Shown here in pieces: positions 56,674 through 64,000 of a stretch of DNA of 64,000 bases. The translations under genes were made by a program, and so were the position numbers. Each line of letters begins with the position of its first letter. Position 1 is the first letter of the stretch. This DNA comes from Streptomyces sp. NBC_01260 (GTDB lineage: Bacteria > Actinomycetota > Actinomycetes > Streptomycetales > Streptomycetaceae), in NCBI RefSeq assembly GCF_036226405.1, contig NZ_CP108464.1, forward strand, positions 8,494,001-8,558,000. The letters run 5' to 3'. The notes below the pieces were generated by a model. That model was not told the DNA's origin and made no database searches. It was given only the letters and a program-made list of their open reading frames with translations.

Positions 56674-57588
56674 TCAGGTGCCCTGATTCCCCCGCAGCTC
56701 CTCCACGGCGACCCGGGCCGCGGCCCCGATCACGGCGTCGGCCCGCGGCAGTCTGCTGTCGGCCCGGGCGGCCTGGGTGAAGACCACCGCGGTGTAGGTG
56801 CTGCCGTCCGCGAGTTCGACGACGCCGGCTTCATGTCGGAGCGAACCGAAGGTACCGGTCTTGCCGTAGACGGTGACGTCGTCGTAGGGAAAACCGGAGG
56901 CGAGCCGGTGCGTCCACGGCTGCCTGCGCATGACGTCGCGCATGAAGGCGCAGCGGTCGTCCGACGCGGCCTCGCCGGTCCAGATGGCCCGCAGGAGCCG
57001 TGCCATGTCAGCCGGTGTGCTGGACGCCTTGAAGGCCGGGTCGTACACACCTGCCGGTACGACGGTGTCGTTGTCCGCCACGCGTGCCAGGGCGGCGTCC
57101 AGGGATTGCGCTCCCGTTTCGGCGACCAGCCGGCTGAACGTGCTGACGACCCCGCCGTGGATGCGGGTGTCCGGCATACCCAGGTCGCGGCAGACGGCGT
57201 CGACCACGTCGGGGCCGACCGCCCGCAGGACGGCAGCGGCCGCGGTGTTGTCGGAGATGGTCATCATCAGCGTCACCAGGTCGCGCAGTGACATGGTGAC
57301 GGGGTCGTGGAGGACGGAGACGCCGGTCGGACCGGCAACCCGGTCGGCGGCCTCCAGAGTCAGCCGTCGGCACGGGTCGATCCGCCCCGCATCCGCGAGC
57401 CGGCAGAAGGCGACCATGAGCGGCACCTTGTAGACCGAACCCAGGGGCAGCTGTTCGTCCGGATCGATGACCACCTGGGCCGACGGGCGGTGCAGTTCCG
57501 CCACGTGCAGCCAGCCGCGGACGCCCGCGTCGTCGAACATGCTGCGGATGGTGCGCTCCGCACCCGTGCCGCGCCGCGGTTGTCTCAC
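56674..57588 (-). CDS. blaB: penicillin-recognising serine hydrolase, BlaB-like
   Basis: 304 residues; GTG at 57588 overlaps the LysR stop (GTGA). Motifs S51-V-Y-K54, S112-D-N114 and KTGT (in YGKTGTFGS) are those of class A beta-lactamases. There is no signal peptide and no Glu166-type omega-loop motif, so it is unlikely to be a secreted, efficient beta-lactamase. The LysR-hydrolase pairing resembles BlaA-BlaB of Streptomyces cacaoi, where BlaB helps control the BlaL beta-lactamase. I infer a sensory role. Symbol given by analogy. Confidence 0.75.
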   Translation of the reverse strand: MRQPRRGTGAERTIRSMFDDAGVRGWLHVAELHRPSAQVVIDPDEQLPLGSVYKVPLMVAFCRLADAGRIDPCRRLTLEAADRVAGPTGVSVLHDPVTMSLRDLVTLMMTISDNTAAAAVLRAVGPDVVDAVCRDLGMPDTRIHGGVVSTFSRLVAETGAQSLDAALARVADNDTVVPAGVYDPAFKASSTPADMARLLRAIWTGEAASDDRCAFMRDVMRRQPWTHRLASGFPYDDVTVYGKTGTFGSLRHEAGVVELADGSTYTAVVFTQAARADSRLPRADAVIGAAARVAVEELRGNQGT

Positions 57589-58457
57589 GGTGCCACCTTC
57601 CGGGCCAGGGCGTCCTCAAGCAGCTGCGCCGTCCCGGCAGTCTCCTTCGCTCCCGGACGCCGTGGATTCCAGGCCACCCGCAACCGCAGCGGAAGCGGCG
57701 GGTCCGTTGCCGTCCGGCGTTCGACGCCGGAGGCCATCAGAGAGTGGTCCGCCGTGACGAGCACGGCCTGACCTGCCGCCACCAGGGCGAGACCGGCGCG
57801 CTCATCGGAGACGACCACGGTCTCCGTGCGGCGGCCGCGGCTGGCCAGGGTATCGATGAACAGGTCATGGGCCGCGGGTGCTTCCGCGCGCGGGCGTACC
57901 GCGACGGGCAGACGCAACGGCATCGTGTCACCGCTCCCCTGGAGGCCGGCGGGGGCGAGGACCCAGGTCGGCAGCAGGATCACCCGGCCTGCGGAGAGGC
58001 CGTGCAGCACGGAGGGATGCCGGATCACGGCGATGTCGACCCGTCCGGCCGCGACGTCACCGAGCAAGGTGGCGGTTGACGCCGTGACCATGCCGATCCG
58101 AGCCCGCTCACCGGCCCGGACCGGCGCGGCCGCCACCTCGGCGGCGAGGGGCGCCGGTACCTCCGGGGCCAGCCCGAGCCGCAGCCGGCGTCCGTCGGCC
58201 TGCTCGCGAGCACCGGTCTCGCGGAGCTCCGAGAGCGCGGCCAGGGCGCGGCGTGCGTGAGGAAGCAGCAGAGCTCCTTCCTCGGTGATGGACACTCCTC
58301 GCTCACGGTCGAACAGGCGAACGCCGACCAGGGCCTCCAGCCTGCGCAGGCCCTGCGACAGGGGCGGCTGGGTAATCCCCACGCGCTGGGCGGCGGCCCC
58401 GAAGTGTTCCTCCTCCGCCAGGGCGACGAAGATTTCCAGGTGCCGTTCGGTCAGCAC
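57585..58457 (-). CDS. blaA: LysR-family regulator, BlaA-like
   Basis: 290 residues, GTG at 58457 with AGGAGG at 8 bases. The N-terminal winged helix (MLTERHLEIFVALAEEEHFGAAAQRVGITQPPLSQGLRRLE) is followed by a LysR effector domain. It is co-translated with the BlaB-like gene and divergent from the penicillin-binding protein gene. In S. cacaoi BlaA activates beta-lactamase expression. It should bind the 234-base gap upstream. Symbol given by analogy. Confidence 0.8.
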   Translation of the reverse strand: MLTERHLEIFVALAEEEHFGAAAQRVGITQPPLSQGLRRLEALVGVRLFDRERGVSITEEGALLLPHARRALAALSELRETGAREQADGRRLRLGLAPEVPAPLAAEVAAAPVRAGERARIGMVTASTATLLGDVAAGRVDIAVIRHPSVLHGLSAGRVILLPTWVLAPAGLQGSGDTMPLRLPVAVRPRAEAPAAHDLFIDTLASRGRRTETVVVSDERAGLALVAAGQAVLVTADHSLMASGVERRTATDPPLPLRLRVAWNPRRPGAKETAGTAQLLEDALARKVAP

Positions 58458-58480
58458 TCCGTACCTCCTGGCGTGCGGTG

Positions 58481-58517
58481 ATATGGCTTGTGAATGAGGT
58501 TGATGCCGAGATCATAT
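58481..58517. promoter_or_regulatory. dyad in the LysR-PBP divergent promoter
   Basis: ATATG (58481-58485) and CATAT (58513-58517) flank an AT-richer patch in a GC-rich gap. The size suits a LysR tetramer site, but the arms are short and the call is weak. Confidence 0.4.
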
Positions 58518-58691
58518 TCGACATACGGCCTGGTGGCGGACTTGACTCCCGGACAGGGGCAGGCCGCACCGCTCGGCAGGTCGTACCGGCTTCGGCGGGC
58601 CATGGCCGGTTGCCACCGGCAAAGACGCCCCGCCGATGCCGGGGGCCGTCTCCGGCGGGCCGACCGGGCCGGACTCAGAACGGAGCGCACC

Positions 58692-60344
58692 ATGACGCGA
58701 GCAGACAGCCGCAACAGTCACACGCGGTACGGGCGGTGGCGCGGCGACCGGCGGCTGCTCGGCATCCTCGTGGCCCTTGTTCTGCTCGCGGGAGGCGGGT
58801 ATGCCGCCTTCGGCCTCCGGGGCGGTGCTTCGAAGGAACCGGATCCGCAAGTGACAGCCGCCCAGAAGCCGCTCACGGCATTCCTTGCCGCGTGGGCCGC
58901 GCACGATGCCCGGAAGGCGGCCGGCTACACCGACACCCCCGACAACGCCGCCTCGCTCCTCACCTCGGTGCTGACCAACCTCAAGCCCTCCGCAACCACC
59001 ATCGCCCCCGGCGACGGCAGGCAGAAGGACGACGGCGAGGTGCACTTCCCCTTCTCCGTGGCCATGACGGTTCCGGGGGCGGGGGACGTCACCTGGAGTT
59101 CCCGGGCCAAGGTGCTCCGTACGTCGGGGGTGTGGAAGGTCGAGTTCGCCTCGCCGATGATCCATCCGGAGCTGAGACCGGGGCAGACTCTGGCGCTCAA
59201 GAGTGGCGGCGGCCGGGCGAAGGTCCTCGACAAGAACGGCGACCCGCTCCGCGCCGACTCCCTCGTCGGCACCGTCGACCCGGTCAGCGGCAAGGGCGCA
59301 TCCGGTCTTGAGGCCCGCTACGACGAAATGCTCTCCGGGGGCGGTAGGGCGGCCAAGTCCCTGGTGGTCGCGGACCGGCAGAGCGGGCGCGCTCTCAAGA
59401 GCCTCACCGCGACCCCGCCGGCCGAGGGCCGCCCGGTGCGCACGACCATCGACCCCCGCATCCAGAAGGCGGCAGCCGACGCCGTGACCGGGGTCGACGA
59501 CAACGCGGCCGTCGTCGCGATCGACCCGCGCGACGGCCACATACTCGCCGCCGTCAACCGGCCCGGCGGCCTCAACCGCGCACTCGAAGGACGTTACCCG
59601 CCCGGTTCCACCTTCAAGGTCGTCACCACGGCGGCTCTCCTGAAGGGCGGCACCCGGCCCTCGGACGCCGCGGCGTGCCCCAAGTTCGCACGCGTCAACG
59701 GCCAGCGCTTCGAGAACCAGGGCCAGTTCGAACTTCCGGCGGGCTCGACCTTCACCGATGTCTTCGCCCAGTCCTGCAACACCTACTTCGTCAACGCCCG
59801 CAGCCGGCTCTCCGGCACCGACCTGCGCGACACGGCCCGGGCGTTCGGGATCGGGGGCAGCTGGGACGTGGGAACGACCACCTACGACGGCAGTGTCCCC
59901 GCCACGACGAGCGACAACGACAAGGCCGCCGCGACCATCGGGCAAGCACGCGTTCAGACATCACCGTTGGTGATGGCGTCCATCGCGGCCACCGTCAAGA
60001 ACGGAGCATTCAAACAGCCGCTGCTGGTGCCGGACGCGGTGAAGAAGAAGTTCACTGCCCCGACGGCGCTGGACGCCGAGGTCGCCCGTCAGCTCCAGGA
60101 GCTGATGCGCGCCACCGTGACCTCGGGTTCCGCCCACGCGTTGAAGGATCTGCCCGGCCGGCCGCACGCGAAGACCGGAACAGCGGAATTCGGCACCGCC
60201 ACGCCGCCGAGCACGCACGCCTGGATGATCGGCTACCAGGGCGACTCCGACCTCGCCTGGGCGGTGCTCCTGGAGGACGGGGGCTCCGGCGGAGCCGACG
60301 CCGGACCGGTCGCAGCGCGGTTCCTGGGCAATCTGGCCCGCTGA
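58692..60344 (+). CDS. penicillin-binding protein, MecA-N-like plus transpeptidase
   Basis: 550 residues, ATG at 58692 with GGAG 8 bases upstream. One membrane anchor (about 22-42: LLGILVALVLLAGGG). Then an NTF2-like MecA N-terminal domain (about 58-160), a dimerisation region, and the transpeptidase domain with SxxK GSTFKVVT, SxN as S-C-N in AQSCNTYF, and KTGTAEFG. It is a class B-type PBP cross-linking peptidoglycan outside the membrane. Its place beside BlaA/BlaB-like genes and a beta-lactamase suggests a low-affinity, beta-lactam-tolerant enzyme. Confidence 0.88.
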   Translation: MTRADSRNSHTRYGRWRGDRRLLGILVALVLLAGGGYAAFGLRGGASKEPDPQVTAAQKPLTAFLAAWAAHDARKAAGYTDTPDNAASLLTSVLTNLKPSATTIAPGDGRQKDDGEVHFPFSVAMTVPGAGDVTWSSRAKVLRTSGVWKVEFASPMIHPELRPGQTLALKSGGGRAKVLDKNGDPLRADSLVGTVDPVSGKGASGLEARYDEMLSGGGRAAKSLVVADRQSGRALKSLTATPPAEGRPVRTTIDPRIQKAAADAVTGVDDNAAVVAIDPRDGHILAAVNRPGGLNRALEGRYPPGSTFKVVTTAALLKGGTRPSDAAACPKFARVNGQRFENQGQFELPAGSTFTDVFAQSCNTYFVNARSRLSGTDLRDTARAFGIGGSWDVGTTTYDGSVPATTSDNDKAAATIGQARVQTSPLVMASIAATVKNGAFKQPLLVPDAVKKKFTAPTALDAEVARQLQELMRATVTSGSAHALKDLPGRPHAKTGTAEFGTATPPSTHAWMIGYQGDSDLAWAVLLEDGGSGGADAGPVAARFLGNLAR

Positions 60345-60486
60345 GCGGACGGTGCCGCTCGGGCCCGCCCCCACCGCAGCCGCGCCGGGCCGGCCCGCCG
60401 CGCGTCGTCGGCACGCCGCATCCGTCATCACGCGCTTCAGCCCCCGGCCGGGGAAGACGCGCCCCTCAGAACAGAAAGTCCGTGCC

Positions 60487-61425
60487 ATGCACACTCGAAC
60501 TCCCGTGTCCCGTCGTGCCGTACTGGCCGGGCTTGCCGCCCTGCCCCTCGCCGGATGCGCAACCGGCCCGGATGGTGCCCCACCCGCCTCTTCCGGGCCG
60601 ATCCCCGCCGCCTCCAAGTCCTCCGCGCCGCCCCCGGCCGACCCTCGTACCGAACAGGCCTTCCGCGCGCTGGAGCGGAAGTTCGACGCGCGGCTCGGCG
60701 TCTACGCGCTCGACACGGGCAGCGGCCGGACCGTCACCCACCGGCCCGACGAGCGTTTCGCCTACGCCTCCACCTGCAAGGCACTGCTCGCAGGCGCGGT
60801 ACTGGACAAGAACTCGCTCCGGCAGATGGACCGGCTCGTGCGCTACGGGCGCGACGATCTCGTCAGCGCCTCGCCGATCACCGAGCAGCACGTCGCCACC
60901 GGACTGACGCTGCGTGAGCTGTGCGACGCCGCCATCCGCTACAGCGACAACGCCGCGGCCAACCTCCTCTTCCACGAACTCGGTTCCCCCAGGGCCCTGC
61001 AGGACGCCCTTCGCGCGCTCGGTGACAACGTCACCCGCTGCGACCGCTACGAAACCGCGCTCAGCGCTGCCACCCCCGGCGACCTCCGCGACACCAGCAC
61101 ACCCCGCGCCCTCGCCACCGACCTGCGCGCGTACGTCCTCGGCACCACACTTCCCGCGGACAAGCGGGCCGTGCTGACCGACTGGCTCAGGCGCAACACC
61201 ACCGGCGACAACACCATCCGCGCGGGCGCTCCCGACACGTGGCAGGTCGGCGACAAGACCGGCACGGGCGGCTACGGCACACGGAACGACATCGCCATCG
61301 TCTGGCCACCCGGCGCCGCTCCGATCGCGCTGGCCGTACTCTCCCGCCGCGACACCAAGGACGCCGAACGCGACGACGCCCTCATCGCCCGAGCCGCGAA
61401 AGTCGCCCTCGGCGCAATCGCGTAG
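60487..61425 (+). CDS. class A beta-lactamase, Tat-type lipoprotein
   Basis: 312 residues, ATG at 60487. The signal has SRRAVLAG, a Tat-like twin-arginine pattern, and lipobox LAGC with lipid Cys24. Active-site motifs: S95-T-C-K98, S153-D-N155, E189 in CDRYETALS (Glu166 equivalent), and K257-T-G259. The usual Asn170 is Ser. The overall set is complete for penicillin hydrolysis. It is the likely output of the BlaA/BlaB-like pair, 142 bases after the PBP gene on the same strand. Confidence 0.9.
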   Translation: MHTRTPVSRRAVLAGLAALPLAGCATGPDGAPPASSGPIPAASKSSAPPPADPRTEQAFRALERKFDARLGVYALDTGSGRTVTHRPDERFAYASTCKALLAGAVLDKNSLRQMDRLVRYGRDDLVSASPITEQHVATGLTLRELCDAAIRYSDNAAANLLFHELGSPRALQDALRALGDNVTRCDRYETALSAATPGDLRDTSTPRALATDLRAYVLGTTLPADKRAVLTDWLRRNTTGDNTIRAGAPDTWQVGDKTGTGGYGTRNDIAIVWPPGAAPIALAVLSRRDTKDAERDDALIARAAKVALGAIA

Positions 61426-61634
61426 GCGAGCCCAAGGATCAGTGATTCCCGGCGACCGGCCGAGGCGGTCGTGCGGTACCGGCCGGCCGGTGTCCGTCAG
61501 GGCAGGCGCGGCGAGGCTCTCGATCCGAAGGACCTTGCCGCACCGGCCGTCGGCGACGCCTGATCAACGGGGGAGTGCGCTGCCCGGCACGGCACTAACA
61601 TCAGCACCTTCGCCGACTGCTGGAGCCAACCGCT

Positions 61635-62510
61635 ATGCCACTGCCGCGCCTCGGAGTTGTGATCGTCACGATGGGCACTCGCCCGAAGGAGCTGGATGCC
61701 CTGCTCGCCTCGGTGGAGAAGCAGGACGTGCCGGCGGCGAGAGTGGTCCTGGTCGGCAACGCGACGCCGCTCACCGACATCACGGCGGACGTGACCAAGA
61801 TCCCGCTGGGGGAGAATCTGGGCTGCCCCGGTGGCCGCAACGTCGGACTGAGGATGCTGAGCGAGTCGGGCGAGGTGGATGTCGTCGTCGAACTGGACGA
61901 CGACGGCCTGCTCATCGCCGACGACGTGTTCCGCCGGGTCCAGCAACTGTTCGCGAACGACCCCGAGCTCGGCATCGCCGGGTTCCGGGTCGCGGATGAG
62001 AACGGGCTCACGGAGCGTCGCTGGGTGCCCAGGCTGCGCGCCGACGATCCGATGCGGCGTGGTCCGGTGACCGCCTTCCTCGGGGGCGGACACGCCCTCT
62101 CGATGCCCATGCTCAACGGGATCGGTCTGTGGCCGGCGGAGTTCTTCTTCGGGCACGAGGAGTCCGACCTCGCCTGGCGTGCGCTCGACGGGGGCTGGAA
62201 GATCCTGTACGAACCCGAGCTCGTTCTCCAGCATCCGAGGACGTCTCCGGCCCGGCACGCGGCCCACTACCGGTTCACGGCCCGCAACCGCGTGTGGCTG
62301 GCCCGCCGACGCCTCCCGATCCCGCTGATCCCCGTCTACCTCGGCGTGTGGATCCTCCTCGCCATGGCGCGGATGCGGTCGTCGGCCGGCCTGAAGGCCT
62401 GGTGGGGCGGTTTCGCCGAGGGGCTGCGGACACCGTGCGGCCCGCGCGGACCGATGAAGTGGCGCACCGTGTGGCGTATGACGCGGCTGGGACGCCCTCC
62501 GATCCTCTGA
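61635..62510 (+). CDS. family 2 glycosyltransferase
   Basis: 291 residues, ATG at 61635. GT-A fold: VVIVTMGTRPKELDALLASVEKQ, NLGCPGGRNVGLRML, and the metal-binding ELDDDGLL, then FFFGHEESDLAWRAL. A C-terminal hydrophobic segment (IPLIPVYLGVWILLAMA) suggests membrane contact. Such enzymes make cell-wall polysaccharide or modify glycolipids. A 209-base gap without a recognised gene precedes it. It is unrelated in function to its neighbours as far as can be seen. Confidence 0.87.
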   Translation: MPLPRLGVVIVTMGTRPKELDALLASVEKQDVPAARVVLVGNATPLTDITADVTKIPLGENLGCPGGRNVGLRMLSESGEVDVVVELDDDGLLIADDVFRRVQQLFANDPELGIAGFRVADENGLTERRWVPRLRADDPMRRGPVTAFLGGGHALSMPMLNGIGLWPAEFFFGHEESDLAWRALDGGWKILYEPELVLQHPRTSPARHAAHYRFTARNRVWLARRRLPIPLIPVYLGVWILLAMARMRSSAGLKAWWGGFAEGLRTPCGPRGPMKWRTVWRMTRLGRPPIL

Positions 62511-62536
62511 CGGCCACCGCACCGGCAGTGGGGCGG

Positions 62537-62553
62537 GCGGGCGCCTCGCCCGC
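62537..62553 (+). terminator. hairpin after the glycosyltransferase gene
   Basis: GCGGGCG (62537-62543) pairs with CGCCCGC (62547-62553), loop CCT, 27 bases after the stop. Confidence 0.55.
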
Positions 62554-62793
62554 ATGTGAAGCGCTGCGCCCCCTGAGGGAAACGGGCAGTGGCTCGGGCT
62601 CCTGACAGGAGACCGCCGACCGCCGCGGGCGCCGTTCGGGCGCGGCCGCGGCCTCGTTCGGGCAGCGGCCCGGGGGCGGGCAACCGGTTCGTGCGGCTTG
62701 ACCAGCCCGTACGGCCTCGGCGAAACGGGCACGAACGGGCACAGGCGAAGCTGTGAAGAGCCTGGTCGCCGTGGGTGCCTTGCTTGTACAAAC
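62554..62793. other. intergenic stretch before the DeoR-type gene
   Basis: The whole gap 62511-62846 is 336 bases. No gene is supported on either strand. It probably carries the promoter of the DeoR-type gene; TTGTACAA (62784-62791) is a short palindrome near its end. Confidence 0.5.
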
Positions 62794-62822
62794 GACTCAT
62801 GAGCCCGAACGGGGCCTGAGTC
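62794..62822. promoter_or_regulatory. inverted repeat before the DeoR-type gene
   Basis: GACTCA (62794-62799) and TGAGTC (62817-62822) are perfect arms; an inner GCCC/GGGC step extends the dyad. It ends 25 bases before the start and may be the autoregulatory site. Confidence 0.5.
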
Positions 62823-62846
62823 GCAGCGAACGCAGGGAAGTGTGTC

Positions 62847-63608
62847 GTGGACACCGACGAGCGCCGACGAGAGATCCTCATGATTGCCCGACGCGACGGG
62901 TCGGTGGAAGTGACCGCACTGGCCGGGACGCTTCGGGTGGCCAAGGAGACCGTCCGGCGTGATCTGCACATCCTGGAGGAGCACGGTCTCGTACGCCGTA
63001 CCCACGGCGGCGCCTATCCGGTGGAGAGCGCGGGCTTCGAGACGACGCTGGCCGCACGTACCAGCCGGCTCGTTCCCCAGAAGTCCAGGATCGCGGCGGC
63101 CGCGGCCGACCTCCTCGGTGACGCGGAGACGGTATTCGTCGACGAGGGTTACACGCCCATGCTCGTCGCCGAGGTACTGCCCAGGGACCGGCCCCTGACC
63201 GTGGTCACCGCGTCCCTCGCCGTGGCGACCGTGCTCGCCGACGCGGAGAAGACCACCGTGCTGCTGCTCGGGGGCAGGCTGCGCGGTTCCACGATGGCCA
63301 CGGTCGACCACTGGACGACCCGGATGCTCGCCGGATTCGTCATCGACCTGGCGTACGTCGGGGCGAACGGGATCTCCCGTGAATTCGGCCTGACCACGCC
63401 CGATCCGGCCGTGAGCGAAGTGAAGGCCCAGGCCATGCGCAGCGCCCGCCGCCGGGTCTTCGCCGGTATCCACACCAAGTTCGGCGCCGTGAGCTTCTGC
63501 CGCTTCGCCGAGGTCGCCGACTTCGAGTCCATCGTCACCGACACGGGTCTGCCTTCCGCCGAGGCGCAGCGGTACTCCCGTCTCGGTCCGCAGGTCATCC
63601 GCGCCTGA
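62847..63608 (+). CDS. DeoR/GlpR-family sugar regulator
   Basis: 253 residues, GTG at 62847 with AGGGAAG upstream. The DeoR helix-turn-helix signature is clear: RREILMIARRDGSVEVTALAGTLRVAKETVRRDLHILEEHGLVRRTHGGAYPVE. The C-terminal DeoRC domain (VFVDEGYTPMLVAEVL, TVVTASLAVATVLAD, LLLGGRLRGSTM, DLAYVGANGIS) binds phosphorylated sugars. It precedes a sugar-type ABC binding protein gene and probably controls that transporter. Confidence 0.9.
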   Translation: MDTDERRREILMIARRDGSVEVTALAGTLRVAKETVRRDLHILEEHGLVRRTHGGAYPVESAGFETTLAARTSRLVPQKSRIAAAAADLLGDAETVFVDEGYTPMLVAEVLPRDRPLTVVTASLAVATVLADAEKTTVLLLGGRLRGSTMATVDHWTTRMLAGFVIDLAYVGANGISREFGLTTPDPAVSEVKAQAMRSARRRVFAGIHTKFGAVSFCRFAEVADFESIVTDTGLPSAEAQRYSRLGPQVIRA

Positions 63609-63759
63609 CACACCCCGCAGCACGCACCACAGCCGGCACGCCCGCAGTCCCTCGCCCCGCAGTCTTCGTCCCGATTACCCGGAACCCCCGCCCGTCAGCC
63701 GGGATGACAGACATGCCCCTTACAAGAAATCCTCGATGACGAGTGATCAGGAGAACCAC

Positions 63760-64000
63760 ATGCCCCACCTTCAGCAACGTCGAAGCAGGCTGAGTGTGCG
63801 TCTGGGTACGGGAGCCGCCCTCACGGCCCTGCTCGCCGGGTGCAGCGGCGCAGGCGGCGGCACCTCGTCCGGCGGCAACGACTCGATCAACGTACTCATG
63901 GTGAACAACCCGCAGATGGTCGAGTTGCAGAAGCTCACTGCGGACAACTTCACGAAGGAGACCGGTATCGAGGTCCACTTCACGGTCCTGCCCGAGAACG
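63760..64000 (+). CDS. sugar-type ABC transporter binding lipoprotein, 3' end missing
   Basis: ATG at 63760 with CAGGAG upstream; the frame runs off the right edge. Lipobox LLAGC gives lipid Cys28, followed by a Gly/Ser linker. NDSINVLMVNNPQMVELQKLTADNFTKETGIEV is the start of a family 1 solute-binding protein. With the DeoR-type regulator 151 bases upstream it is probably the first gene of a sugar or polyol import operon; the ligand is unknown. Confidence 0.85.
   Translation, partial: MPHLQQRRSRLSVRLGTGAALTALLAGCSGAGGGTSSGGNDSINVLMVNNPQMVELQKLTADNFTKETGIEVHFTVLPEN

Overview
The window looks like chromosomal DNA of a Streptomyces or a close relative. The evidence is very high GC with strong third-position GC bias, GTG and TTG starts, AGGAG-type ribosome binding sites, ATGA/GTGA stop-start overlaps, many lipoprotein-anchored binding proteins, a SpoIIE-type phosphatase, and short leader peptides of the HxDLxRVxSA type known from streptomycetes. 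I saw no rRNA, tRNA, CRISPR array, insertion sequence or phage gene. Genes are cut at both edges: an amino acid permease on the left and a sugar-type binding lipoprotein on the right.

Layout. 1-10.8 kb: permease end, PepSY lipoprotein, an ABC exporter behind a MerR/SoxR-type promoter, a redox/nucleotide-sensing histidine kinase with a response regulator fused to a thioredoxin-reductase-like flavoprotein, a GAF-SpoIIE phosphatase, and a secreted TNT-domain protein with a small partner. 10.9-18.1 kb: a five-gene minus-strand choline/glycine betaine operon (aldehyde dehydrogenase, GMC oxidoreductase, ATPase, fused double permease, binding lipoprotein). 18.4-21.5 kb: two methyltransferases and an MFS transporter. 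22-28.6 kb: fasciclin lipoprotein, a truncated RskA-like anti-sigma gene with no sigma gene beside it, and a DUF4331-TPR-NicO transporter set. 28.7-36.2 kb: ABC exporter, BenE-type symporter divergent from an XRE-cupin regulator, and two ABC-F ATPases, the first behind an attenuator-like leader. 36.3-40.3 kb: MoxR ATPase, metallopeptidase/VWA protein and a third unknown protein. 40.4-45.1 kb: IclR regulator, VOC protein, UvrA paralogue and a GST-like protein.

45.3-55.2 kb is a likely sulfur-scavenging island. A polar amino acid ABC transporter, a GNAT acetyltransferase and four LLM flavin monooxygenases lie on the plus strand. Three related leader peptides occur in 5 kb: one before the GST-like gene, one before the transporter, one before the monooxygenases. 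The leader before the transporter ends in a cysteine-rich tail written mostly with UGU, which suggests cysteine-responsive attenuation.

55.3-61.4 kb holds an XRE regulator divergent from a SnoaL-like gene, then a beta-lactam module: a LysR regulator and serine hydrolase resembling S. cacaoi BlaA/BlaB, a divergent penicillin-binding protein and a class A beta-lactamase. The window ends with a family 2 glycosyltransferase, a DeoR-type regulator and the start of a sugar-type ABC binding protein. Convergent gene pairs are repeatedly separated by long, near-perfect hairpins.
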